The position numbers and the translations under genes were made by a program. A stretch of DNA of 64,000 nucleotides, taken from the NCBI GenBank assembly GCA_000320605.2, contig KB445804.1, forward strand, positions 612,895 to 676,894, given 5' to 3'. The notes below the pieces were generated by a model. That model saw nothing but the letters and a program-made list of their open reading frames with translations, made no database searches and had not been told where the DNA came from. Origin of the DNA: Gelatoporia subvermispora B (taxonomy: Eukaryota; Basidiomycota; Agaricomycetes; Polyporales; Gelatoporiaceae). Shown here one piece after another: positions 26,490 through 37,723 of this stretch; the stretch's first letter is position 1, and each line of letters begins with the position of its first letter.

Positions 26490-27401
26490 ATGGAAGATAT
26501 CGCAATGAGAGCAGCTAGAAAGCTGTTCTCTCAACGTCTGCAAGAATACGCACCTGCTGACCCCTATTATGAGACTTACACCGATAAGAAAGGACGTCAG
26601 CGAAGGCGTAAGGTGAGCCACTTTATTCGATATCACCCCCAAACCTATGGCCAATACTACATTTTTAGCGAGAAGTCCCACCGGGTCTGTCGGCCAAGGA
26701 TGCGAAGATATTGAAGTCTGTCACGAGACGTGCACATTACCTCGACAAGGGATTCAACTTGGGTGGCATGCGCTTTGGCTGGACATTCGTCATTGGTACG
26801 TAACCTGACACTGCTCACACCTGCGCGAACTTAGTGATGTTCCCTAGGAATTATACCCGGCGCCGGTGATGTTGCCGATGCGGCGTTGAACTACATCCTA
26901 GTTGTCCGGAAGGCTCAGCAGGCAGAGTATGAGCCCGCTCTTGCCTCTATACGCCACATCCTTTAAGCTGACCTACTCATTTGCAGTATACCACCATGGC
27001 TCCTGCGTCGCATGCTTGCCAACAATGCTGTGTCTGTTGTGGTGGGTCTTATCCCGATCGCTGGTGACATCATCCTTGCCGCATTCAAGGCCAACTGGCG
27101 CAATGCCGCCTTACTCGAGGAGTTCCTGCGCATCCGCGGAGAAGAAATTCTCAAGAATCAAGCTGCTCAGCAGAACACGATTGCTGAATCTAGCGCGACC
27201 CCTGGTACTGCAAACAACCGGCCTTCTACTGAAAGGGCTGGAAGCGGGTGGTTCAGAAGGGGCAGCAAGGGCAAGGGCAAGAGTAAGACTGAACCTACAC
27301 GGGCCACAAACACAGATTCAGTGTCGTCGACGTTCGACCGAGGCCGTTTCGTCGAGGATGTGCCCCCGAATGCCACGGGTGATTTACAGAAGCGCGAGTA
27401 G
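26490..27401 (+). CDS. DUF4112 membrane protein
   Basis: Four exons join in phase. The DUF4112 signature is clear: YLDKGFNLGGMRFGWTFVIG, IIPGAGDVADAALNYILVV, then IPPWLLRRMLANNAVSVVVG and LIPIAGDIILAAFKANWRN. The paired IPGxGD / IPxxGD hydrophobic hairpins are the hallmark of this family, whose biochemical role is unknown. The N-terminus is basic (KKGRQRRRK) and the C-terminal third is disordered, with GSKGKGKSK. It is probably in an internal membrane. The introns follow RRK, FVIG and QQA. Confidence 0.85.
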
Positions 27402-27694
27402 TGCAGTCACTATCAAAATGTTGGCACAAAGCTCGGACTTTGACGGATTGATCATGTGAAGCTTCATCATCTGCATAGCTCGCATCTCTTGTATACCCCT
27501 CAGTCACGATCATGCAGTTTCTCATCTCTCGTCTCAAATATTATATTGTGGCGTGTAATGTATGGATATGACTGATCATTATCGATTACCTGGACATCTG
27601 AATTTACTATCAATTCACGCGAGCACACAAGATGGGTAGTTAAATAGGATGTATTGTTCGGCAATACTATCGAATTGTACAATGTGTTGTCTAT

Positions 27695-28561
27695 CTAAGA
27701 CGATTCCTCGTCAGACCTAGCCGGAGTTAGAAGATCGGCGGGCAGGAAGAATGACAGCTGCCCGTCGATGATGGGTGCATTCGGAGTGGGGTTGCTGGCC
27801 TCCGGCTGAATGAGAAGTGCTTCGTCAGGGATGTCGTGCCCGCGACAATGACGGAGGGGGGCGAAAAGAGGGGCCTTAGCGATAGGCGAGGGCTCAATGA
27901 TCTCGTAGTCTGATGAGGAGTTCTGCGCGAAGTACTCCTCGACACAGTGGCGCAGCGGCGATGGCACGATGGCAGGGAAGTAGTTGTTACGAACGGCGGG
28001 CGCACCAGGCGTCCGTCGGAATGTGTCGAAGGGTTGGGAGAACGACTCCTGTGGAATGAGTGGAGTGAATCCGAGGCCGAGGCCGTGCGGATGATTCGAG
28101 TCATTCTCTGGGTTAGGAGTGAGACCCAGGCCGAGCCCGTGGATGGTACGCGGAAGTTGCGGGGAGAAGGGGATGCGCTCGTCCGGCGAGGCGGGAATGG
28201 TAGGGAGCTCGGGAGCTCGGGATGCGCGTGGCACGCGGGTGGGTAGGAGAGACGGCGAGCCGGAGGGTGATGCGTCGGTGACAGGCTGGGTGACGGAGAT
28301 GCCGAGGCCGACACCTGTAACGGCTCGGTTGGTGCGCGCGGAGACGTTGGACGGAAGACCAAGACCCAGGCCAGCTGGATACTTGCGCTGCTCGGCCCGT
28401 ACTTGTGCGTGCGAGAGCTTGGACTCTAGCTCTTCCTTGTTAGGGCGGCGCGGGGAGGAGGGAGGGATAGGGTTAGTGGGACTCTGAGAGGAGATGATGC
28501 TCGACAGAGTCTGAGGGATACCTTGACCAGCAAGGATGCGAGCGACACGCGAGGAAGACAT
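27695..28561 (-). CDS. disordered protein with GLGLG repeats
   Basis: A single exon of 288 codons starts MSSSRVARILAGQGIPQTL. It is rich in Pro and Ser and carries several short Gly-Leu repeats: PAGLGLGLPSN, GVGLGISVTQ, HGLGLGLTPNPE and HGLGLGFTPL. It has no signal peptide or transmembrane segment. I do not recognise a family. The codon bias and the long open frame in a T-poor region support a real gene. The 3' end converges on the DUF4112 gene, 294 bp away. Confidence 0.65.
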   Translation of the reverse strand: MSSSRVARILAGQGIPQTLSSIISSQSPTNPIPPSSPRRPNKEELESKLSHAQVRAEQRKYPAGLGLGLPSNVSARTNRAVTGVGLGISVTQPVTDASPSGSPSLLPTRVPRASRAPELPTIPASPDERIPFSPQLPRTIHGLGLGLTPNPENDSNHPHGLGLGFTPLIPQESFSQPFDTFRRTPGAPAVRNNYFPAIVPSPLRHCVEEYFAQNSSSDYEIIEPSPIAKAPLFAPLRHCRGHDIPDEALLIQPEASNPTPNAPIIDGQLSFFLPADLLTPARSDEESS

Positions 28562-29730
28562 GTTGTGTAAGGCTCAAGGTGCGCAAAGTGCAGTGAGGTG
28601 GTAGTGGTTACGGGTTAACGACTTAATGGCATTCTGCAGCGTCCATAGGTGTTTATATGCATGGCTGAGGGATGTTTGTCGACTACAAATGTTGGTAAAT
28701 ATCCCGACAGAATACGGATGTATTCTTCCGTCCCGATATCCGACATCCGGAGGTCGGTCAGGATTGATATTTGATACATTTCGTGGAACTGACCGACTCC
28801 ATAGTGATATATGTTAGTTCTTCTCTTCTCCTACATCCGATGCATCTGTTGGACTCGTTAGAAATAAGAAGGACGGGCACAATAGTTACTACCGATCTAC
28901 TGCGAAATCGGGAGTAGTCACCGTTACCGTCGATATTACTTGAGTAGTTGTGGTGTATATATCTCGAGGCTACTGCTGGAAACATACCTGTTTCAAAGTC
29001 TACAGTGTTCCGTCTCGTGGTGATCTGCTGATATGGAGCAATCCGAACTGGTCATGTTGCAAGTGAGAGTCGAGACGTTTTGGCACGCACTGCTTTGTAT
29101 CGCGGCGCGTCCATCAACTTAAGTTATTTGGTCGTGCCGCTGAGACACAGGGCCTTGATATAAGTGAAAACTGCTAGAAGTACATCAGAGTACACCAGAT
29201 GTAAGTGTCCAAAGTACAAAATGGACATTGAGGTACGTGTCAAAGCAGAGCGAAGTTGCACCGGTGATGAATGGCGTCACGGAACCTTAACCTCACTGCT
29301 ATGCCAGTCACGATCGAGTCTGCTCTAGCGCCTGAGCGAGCGCGCAGTACGCACTGCCCTCTGACCTGCTTGCGCGCCCCAAGGCTTCATCTGCATGGGC
29401 TCTTCGATACGTACTACGTACTATCACCAAAGGTTGCATGAATGCATACAATGTGTTGAAGTACAGATAAGCGAACATCTGCCACCACGCACCATGATCG
29501 GCACAGCACTCATTGCCGCTCAAGTAAGTAGTCACGCATTCGCTCTTCGCTGAGTTCAACGACCGTTCTATAGTCCACCATAAAGTGCATGCAAGGAATC
29601 TGCCTGAAGCCTGCCGAGAGCGACATTAGCATATCCTACATATCTTGGGTACCCTACTAGACATCCACTGCAATACAGTCCGACCTGGACGATATCAACA
29701 TGATAGGTACGTGATTTCAAGGACGTGCTA
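28562..29730. other. intergenic, no gene seen
   Basis: 1.17 kb of balanced base composition with only short frames. The segment 28690-28980 has many CCGATAT/ATATCGG-type words and could be an old repeat relic. No terminal repeats were found. Confidence 0.4.
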
Positions 29731-32700
29731 CTACACTACGAGGTCCTCGACGTCCCAAATTCGAACAGTACCATCATCCGAGCCGGAAATGACGCACTTA
29801 CTATCGGGAGAAAAGGCCACGGACCATACCCGACCTCCATGTCCTTTGAGCGGCTTTCCAATGGCCTTGCCGGTCTTTGCGTGCCAGATCCGGATGGTTC
29901 TGTCGAATGATCCAGAGACTATGCGCGAGCCATCGGGTGAGTACGCCACAGAGTACACGGAGGTGGTGTGCCCTGCAATGGGGCCAACAACGATGGTCCC
30001 TGCTTCGACGTCCCAGATCAGTATAGTGTCGTCCAACGAGCCCGAGACGATATGGGTGCCGTCGGGTGAGAACACCACTGACCAGACATAATTACTATGT
30101 CTGATCAGTGGGCTCCCAAGCCTGAACCCTGTTGCTGCATCCCATATGTGCACCGTTTTGAGCCTGAGGCAATCCGGGTGCCATCCGGCGAAAATGCCAC
30201 ACACCGCACACGGCCAAGGTGTCCTCTGAGCAGCCCCCCAACGGCCGCGCCCGTCTTTGCGTTCCAGATCCGGATCAGGATGGTCCAGTCGGCTGATCCA
30301 GAGACTATGTGCAAGCCGTCGAGTGAGTACGCCACAGAGTTAACGTAGTCGGTGTGTCCCACAATGGGGCCGACAATGGCGGCCCCCGTCTCCAAATCCA
30401 AACTCGTATGGTGTGGTCGAGAGAGCCAGAGACGATATGGGTGTCGTCAGGTGAGAATGCTACCGACCAAACTGCACCGTTATGCCCTTCAAGTGGACTT
30501 CCGACAGGGGTTCCTGTAGACGCATCCCAAATGCGTAATGTCTTGCCGTCCGAGTCGGAGGCGATGCGAGTGCCGTCGTGTGAGGCGGAGACAGACATAA
30601 CCTGGTGAGTGTGCCCAGATATTACGAACACATCTCGTTCAACTAAAAATGAGTTTAATGTCCCAGATACATTGCCGGAAATGCTGGCACGCACTTGGGA
30701 AGAGGTCTCTGAATTCGGGCCATTGGGGACGTTCCGAGAGCATACGAGTTAAGCGCAGGCAATCTCTGTTAATCGACACCGTTCTTGTGCCTGTCCCAAT
30801 CCGAATGGTGATATCTAATAGTGCGTCCAAATGCTCTGGTCTCAGCTTGTCCAGGACGTTTGTCGCTGATTTCACTAATGCATCCGCCGCATTGTTCTCG
30901 CGGAGTGTACGACGCCCTTCTTCTGCATTCAGACACTCTGTCAGCAAAGTTGTAAATGTCAGAGAACTCTACACTGACCGGTCTGCGAACACCTCGTTAC
31001 ATCACCTAGGACCTCGTGACCCGACACACCTTGGCCGCCCTGCAGTTTCTGGACCTGTTGTTCATATGCGCGAATGGCATCAAGCGCAACGTCGTTCAAG
31101 TCTCGTTCAATGCGCTGAGCCTGTTCGTCGCCACTGTTTCGTAACCTCACCCAACATGCACCAGACTGGTGTGGCTTCCATGAGATGGTCGCCTTTGGAA
31201 TGTAGCCATTCTCGAGAGATGCCAATACGGTGCTATGAAACGTCTGGCCGTCTTTAGCGCAACACGCGGTCCCCAAATGTGGCCTAGCTATTTCTCAGAT
31301 GTCGCAAACTCAACGACGATAATTGAGGATCTGCTGACCTTCTTCTTGTTCTATGCTGCGGCCTGTAAGACTGCAGAGACTCGTGTATCTCGGTCGCGGG
31401 CTCCTGTTCAACGCTCCAATCGTCGAGCTGGAGTCCGCGGCTGCTTGCCTCGTACAACATCCATCTTAGCGCCGCAGCCTGACGATGCTTTATTCTATGA
31501 ATGCTCCCACCACTAGAAAGAATAGTAAGCCAGTGGATTTACGCTGATAGTTCACATCATCTCACTGACACGTCCGAATGTGCGCCCACGAACAAGACCT
31601 CTTTGATGCGGGAAGACCCATTCTGCGGAGCGCGATCCTTTGTTTTCTCGGATCCCGAGAGCCCCTGATATGCGTATGCCGGGAGAAATGTGACTCGACG
31701 CTCATCAGGAGCAAGCGCGTGACGAAAATAATAGACAAGCCCCATGCCGTTCGCAGTATCAGGAAGCACCTTGTGTCGCATGACTCCTACAGGCGATGCG
31801 GTGTCCCTATGAAAGATCTAGTCAACACGGGTTGGAACTTATGGTACAGATGGTCACTTCTATACGGACGTACCACACGCCCACAAAATGAACCTTGACA
31901 CCACGAGAGAAGGTCTCCTTAAAACCGGCCGGTCGGAGTGTCGCCTGCATGGCGAGTAATGTTGCTGCCACTTATTTGTCCGAGGGGATAAGGCTCCTCT
32001 TCATATGCTCGTCTTCCTGCAGTGCCTCCTGTGGTCGTTTCATTCGATTTCTTCTTTTTGTTCACCCCGTACCATCTGCGTCGTCCCTGCGTCCCTGATT
32101 TCTCCAGTTTTTACCCGGAGGACGCGTACAACTCGTACGCGCTGGCAGCAGTCAAAAATGGCGCCCAGTGCAAAGTCAAATGGCCTACAAAGGGATCTGT
32201 TCTTCATTCCCCTCATGTAGCAAACCAGCCTAGAGACGTGCTTTGAGTATACATCATCAGTCATGATGGTATCCAATGCATCTATACCTTGTTGATCATC
32301 GCGGATAGCACTCTGACTTGATATGCACCTCGGGAGAATCCTGTACCACAATTTTGGTCAGGCAGATCGTTTCGTGAATGGCGACAAATTAGATACCGAA
32401 CAAATATATCCTGTCTCCTTCACGGTAATTGTCCGATAACCATCGATATGCATTCGAGACGGTTCTTTGAAAGTTCCTGCGAGTATACATCTCAACTATC
32501 GCGGCAAAATTACCTGGATGGACAGCTGAATATATTACGCGAAGCTAAGGTAATGCAGCGAATTCCAAGACGGCCTGATATATGTCTCAATGCCGCTGTT
32601 ATAAGTGAGCTGGTGGTCGCCAGGTAGCTTCTTGACGAGCCGATACAACTCTACGACGTTCGTTTTCTGCGTATGGGCATAGTCCAGTGTTTTCAGGACC

Positions 32701-32895
32701 CTTGAGTAGAGAGAGGTCAAGCAGAGGGTGTATGCGCACCTTTTTACCGAATTGATTCGATGTGTCGTCGATGCGGACAACTAGGTTTCTGCCGCCCTCA
32801 GGGCATGTACACCGAATGGTCGACTCTTTCACTTCATGCTGAGCCCCATGATCTGTGCTCAAAGGCTCTCTGAGCGGGACATCTTGCTCAGGCAT
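29731..32895 (-). CDS. DUF2235 (Tle1-like alpha/beta hydrolase) fused to WD40 repeats; WD40 part frameshifted
   Basis: The N-terminal part is a Tle1-like DUF2235 hydrolase. GRNLVVRIDDTSNQFG is spliced to KTNVVELYRLVKKLPGDHQL, then AYRWLSDNYREGDRIYLFGF with the nucleophile motif GFSRGAYQVRVL. NEEQIPFAYELYASSG, KETFSRGVKVHFVGVWDT, MRHKVLPDTANG and EVLFVGAHSDVGG follow. PHLGTACCAKDGQTFHSTVL and a helical linker lead to WD40 repeats (GHTHQVMSVS, GHNGAVWSVAFSPD, GHTDYVNSVAYSLDG, GHTTSVYSVAYSPDG) ending WDVEDLVV. The frame is lost twice in the WD40 region, near 30400 (after HTIRVW) and near 30215 (after RIASGS). One early junction near 31950-32120 is unresolved. Usually D-G-T-S, the first motif reads D-D-T-S here. 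Either a recently broken gene or two indel errors. Confidence 0.7.
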
Positions 32896-34199
32896 TAGGT
32901 CTTCGCCGGGTGTACTCGTGATCTAAGAGGTAATAACCATAAGACCGCCGGAAAGATTCCCAAGGTAGCTCCTCATGCATCGGATTGAAAAGACGCACCT
33001 AGGGGAGATGCTCAGTTTCCGTCGATGGAATTCGTGCGGCGGATTCTGCTATGCCGTTGGGACTGACCACAGCCTGTCTACTTTGGCGTCCGTCCGGGAT
33101 GGACGCCACGTCCGGACTCATCCGGGCCGTATTCGCCGGCCCGAGCTTATTGCGGCGCCCGGCCACAGGTGTAAGCGCCAGACCCGTTGTCGACGACCAC
33201 GTCCAATGTCTCCTCTCTTCTTGCGCTGTCGTGTTGTTGCTCTAGACGGCGCTGATGCTCAAAAGTTCCGTCCTTTTTCCTTCGTTTCCATGATGCACTA
33301 CTTCAGCTTCAAGTGCTGGACAATACTGGTTCTTCCAGGAAGAGTGAAGACAGCTTCTTGATTGCTGCGTCCAGAACTCGATGCCCCGGTGTCGACACGT
33401 CTCGGTCGTATTGGGGGTTATGTGGGGTGCCATGAGCCCGTGAGCTCTGAGTATGTTAATCAGATATCGCTCCGTACACACGTGCGCCATCGGCCCTCAG
33501 CGACGCGCACGACTGTACAATCTGTGGTCGACTGTAACGTCATCCCCCGTAGCTGAGAGCACTCGCGGTTTCACGAACGCAAATGATAGAGCGCCTACCC
33601 TGCTCGTGTCGGTCCCAAGCGATGCTTAGAGCGTGCACGCCCTCGACATGGGTGCAGGCCCAAAGCTAGGTCCGAGCGATCAGCTGGACAGCATTGCGGC
33701 GCCGTTGATGCTCTGATGTCGTGATCCTCAATTGTGCTGTGTGAGAAAAGTGCATCAGATGCTGCCCGCGAGGCCTGCACTGACGTCTGCGCGTCTGTGT
33801 TGCATTTGTCCCCGGCTTTACACGAGGAATTAGACTGGTGCTTTATGGCCTTGTACTCCCGTGTTGTCCGGCTTTATTGCGAGGATAACAAGCGTCGCCA
33901 ACGCAGGTAATATTTATTGGTAGAATATGAGCGGACCGCCGCTGGGAGGCTGGGATTGGTCCGGCGGCGAGGCTGTTTTGCCGGGCGCGTGTAGCACACG
34001 GGCTGCTCCAACGCGAGCATTGTCCCCGATTGCAGCTGTGGCCAGCCTCATCATGGCCACACCTCTTCATTGTCCTTTTGGGTCATCTTTGTCTTTTCGG
34101 CGTCCCCCCTCGCTTGCTCTGTGCGTGCCACACTAGCACTGCATATCCAAACATCGTAACGTTCTCTCCCGGGCCACACCACTTTCACTCCCTATCCTG
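32896..34199. other. intergenic between divergent genes
   Basis: 1.3 kb with scattered short frames and no family match. It is expected to hold the two divergent promoters. CpG-rich and T-rich patches alternate, and no repeats were seen. Confidence 0.4.
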
Positions 34200-35541
34200 A
34201 TGTCGTCCTGTACCTGCGAGAAGGCCGTCGTGTGCGAGATGATTTGCAAAGAGAATGTGAGTGGCCTGATGCTCGCGGAATCTCAATGACCTTACTTTTA
34301 TTGCTCCCTAGATAGTACAAGTATTGAATTTCCCTAATGGCCACAGCCCCGAATGCGGTGTTCACCAGGATATCGCTCAGAGACTACGCGATAGTGCCCC
34401 GCCACTGGTACTTATCCCGCAACTGGCCATTGACCACCACAAGTCTGACTCGACTTCAACTCAGCTTCGGCCAGTCACCGACTTCCAACGTGGCTACTTG
34501 TCGACCGTGTCAGCTGAAGACTACGATGACGACGTCTCAATGGAGGAAGATGAACAGGAGGATACTAAGTCTCCGATAGTCTCCACTGTTTCTATTCAGA
34601 CGGGAGGTCAAGCGGAGCTGTCGGGCAAGGTTACACGTGTCACTCCACGAGGAGCAAGTCCTGAAAGTTCGGTATGTGTACTGAACGTATCCCTCGAATG
34701 CTGACCAGCTCACCGCCGATGCATCAGAACATCGCCAAGGACACCGCCACACAATGTCAGCCGCAAATTGTTGTGCCTTCTTTGGCGAGATTCAACGCGC
34801 ATCACTATGTCTCGGTTCCTCTTCCTGAACTCTCGCCTCCCTCAACTCCAGGATCAGACGGGACAGACTCGCTATCGGCATTGTCACCAGTTGAGACGAC
34901 ATACTCCGCATCGTCCCTAACCAGAGCATCATCTTTGGCAGCTTCGATAGCCGACTATCCACCATCAAGCAAGGTATCAATCGCGGATGAACCTACGTCA
35001 GATGAAGAGGACATGCTGATCAAAGAGGAAGAGGATGAAAAGGTGAGTTGTTACGTCAAACGTCGCGTTGCTTGTGTTCATTATATGCGTCTCAAAGCCC
35101 GTATTGGGTCACGTCCCTCCTAAACGCTTCAAGCAAAAGCGACGCATGCCTGTTCCCGTCGCTGGAAGGGGGTATCAATGTCTGATCGATGACTGCGGAT
35201 TCGAGTTTAACGGACCGCGGGAACGTTTGCGCCACATGGACACGCACTTTGGGCACCTCAGCTTGTTCCAGTGTCCAGGATGCAAAGACTTCATGGCGCG
35301 CGCTGACAGTCTCAAGCGGCACTGCAACACCCCTGCGAAGAGGACATGCCTGGAGGCCGCAATGGCCGAGGGCGGGGAACTCGGTGGTATCCACTGGCAG
35401 TCATTCTGTATAGTGGAATCCGGCCACTGGTTCTGGGAGCGGGAGCACATCTTTCGCGTGCGCGTACCTCCGCCTGGAGACCCGCTGATCAACGTTCGTG
35501 CAGATGTGCGTAGGAGCTTCGGTCTTGACCCATTTGCCTGA
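34200..35541 (+). CDS. C2H2-type zinc-finger protein
   Basis: Four exons join in phase. The first is short (MSSCTCEKAVVCEMICKEN) and is spliced to IVQVLNFPNGHSPECG. The middle is acidic and disordered (DDDVSMEEDEQEDTKS; SDEEDMLIKEEEDEK). The C-terminal part has a basic patch PPKRFKQKRRM followed by two adjacent fingers: YQCLIDDCGFEFNGPRERLR with HMDTHFGH, then FQCPGCKDFMARADSLKRHC. The layout fits a nuclear sequence-specific DNA-binding protein. It ends SFGLDPFA. The target is unknown. The divergent neighbour is the DUF2235-WD40 gene. Confidence 0.8.
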
Positions 35542-36166
35542 TGTTGCATTGTCTTCTGGGAGAGCTTGGGTATCATTTCGGACTTTGTGCCACTTTCGCT
35601 CGTTCGCCCTTCAGTCAACTAACAACTGGTACATGCCCCGCCGCACTTTATTGGCCCCGTTGCATCTGTACACCACCATTTGCCTTCATGCCACCACATA
35701 CAAACACATGCATTATGTTTATAAACATGCATATAATTACCTGTCCTATGGTCTCACAATGATAGCGTCGTTCCTTTTCCCTCCTGGAGGCAGCTTGCGA
35801 TGTGACCTATGGGCGCTCTCGTGGGCGCCTGACTGATCACAGAGAGTGCGAGACGTCGCACGTCTTTCCTCGTACAGTCACGACCTCCCACCACCCTCTA
35901 TCACTGCTCACCGCGACATCCAATACCCAGTACCGCTACGACCCTCGATTCAGGCTATGGCAGAGCCTGGCCCATAGGAGACCCGCCCACCGGTCCGGGG
36001 CACTCAATCCCGCTTCGCTTGTGAATATTCCCGTCCATACGGTCCGGGGTGTACCGCTGCAATGACCCCACGGGGAGGCAAGCGAGAAGCCTCAAAGGCG
36101 GCGTGCCCGCCCCTTCGTGCAACCCCAGATCCCTGACCCCCCAGCTTACGGCAAGGACTCGGCGGT
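35542..36166. other. intergenic
   Basis: 625 bp between two genes on the same strand. It contains a 14 bp palindrome ATGTTTATAAACAT (35715-35728) and C/T-rich leader sequence before the SDR start. Confidence 0.4.
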
Positions 36167-37250
36167 ATGGCAGCTTCTGCGGTGAAAGCCTCCCTCGGCC
36201 GGATTGCATTCGTGACTGGTGGCGCTCAAGGCATTGGGCGCGCCATTGCGACGCGATTGGCGAAGGAGGGGTACGATATCTCCATCGCTGAGATCCCTTC
36301 GGGGGTGGTGAGGGCGCAGGAGGTCAAAAAGGAGATCGAGTCTTATGGCAGGAAGGCCATCACGGTCACGGCAGGTCAGTGCGCGATGCATTCTGCTCGA
36401 CATCACTCACTCATGCTACGTCTAGACATCCGCGATCCGAAGCAGATCTACTCCGCGATCCAGGAGACTGTCGAGACGTTGGGCCCCAAGCTCTTCGTCA
36501 GCGTCGCCAATGCGGGCGTGACGCAGGTCAAGCCTCTGCTTGAATGCGAACCAGAGTACGTCCATCTGTCCATCAGGAAATTCGAGCATCTCACAGTAGT
36601 GCCCTATAGGTGGATGGAGAATGAAGTGCGACTCAATCTTCTAGGCCTCATGAACACACACGTCGCCGCAGCGAGGCAGATGGTCAAACAAGGATTCGGC
36701 GGAAGGATTCTGGGCGCTGGCTCGATCGCTTCCTATCGTACTGCGGGTGAGTATTCAATGTTGGAGCAATGGCCGACGACAACTTATATGCGCGTTCAGC
36801 GAACCTTGGTCCGTATGGCGCGACTAAGTTCGCCGTCAGGGGTTTCACAGAAGCTGCCGCGAACGAGTGGGCGCAATACGGGATTCGTGTGAATGGTCAG
36901 TACAACCTATTCGCACACCGCTTGAGCACAGCCTTACACTCTATTCGATCTGCCAAGCTTATGCCCCGGGCATTGTTGATACACCGATGTGGGACCACAT
37001 CGATCAGGAGCTCGCCAGGATCGTGAGTTGCTATGCTCGAAATGCACGGATCGGCTTGATTGATCACTCTGTAATCAAGGAAAATATCCCTGTTGGAGAA
37101 GCCAAGGCAAAACGAGTCAAGCGAGACATCAAGCTTGGACGTATACAAGAGCCGGAAGACGTCGCGAAACTGGTTTCCTTCCTGGTTTCCGACGAAGGCG
37201 AGTACATCACCGGGCAAACTATCAAGACGTGTGGAGGGGCGTCTCTGTAA
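36167..37250 (+). CDS. classical short-chain dehydrogenase/reductase, diacetyl-reductase-like
   Basis: A Rossmann-fold SDR. It starts [19 protein letters not shown] with the cofactor loop TGGAQGIG, then [16 protein letters not shown] and the catalytic set Ser in [11 protein letters not shown] with YGATK (Tyr and Lys). The C-terminal part has [37 protein letters not shown] and [15 protein letters not shown]. This pattern is close to acetoin/diacetyl reductases and related NAD(P)H carbonyl reductases; the substrate is not determinable. About six short GT-AG introns are needed, for example after TVTA and after YRTA. It looks intact and cytosolic. Confidence 0.85.
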
Positions 37251-37723
37251 GATCTGTATCTCAATGCCGCGGACATTTCTACTTGCTACAGGATAGAATG
37301 TGGAAACTATGGTTATACCCCAAATGCAATGAATTTGAAATGACTGGTGCCTCGAATCAGACTGATAGCTTGAACGCTGCGCACTGCGAGAATCACGAGA
37401 AGATCGAAGACGAGCCTCAAGGCACCAAGTAAAGTATCTGCTACCCCTTGAACCCCCTATGGCGTCCCCTCTCTTGGAGACGAAGTCCAGCATCGTCTAT
37501 GACGTTGTTGTGGGCAATGTGCCTAGAGATTTGCACCTACAGCCAGCGCCTGCACTCCTTCGCATCCGACTCCGCGATTATCGAGGTCGGCTATTCGGAG
37601 CCTTATCGCTGGCCAGCCCAACTTTGACAAGCCACTTATCATAAGCGCCAGAACTCCCTTGATATAGACGGCCATGAGGAAGAAATTGTCGACGGGTCTC
37701 CACCTCTTCCGCTCACCTCCACT
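37251..37723. other. intergenic
   Basis: 473 bp. An open frame from 37459 (MASPLLETKSS) could be an upstream ORF or leader but does not join the permease in phase. Confidence 0.35.

Noticed and set aside
35715..35728. 14 bp palindrome ATGTTTATAAACAT
   Set aside because: AT-rich palindromes of this length occur by chance in 64 kb; no second copy or context supports a site.
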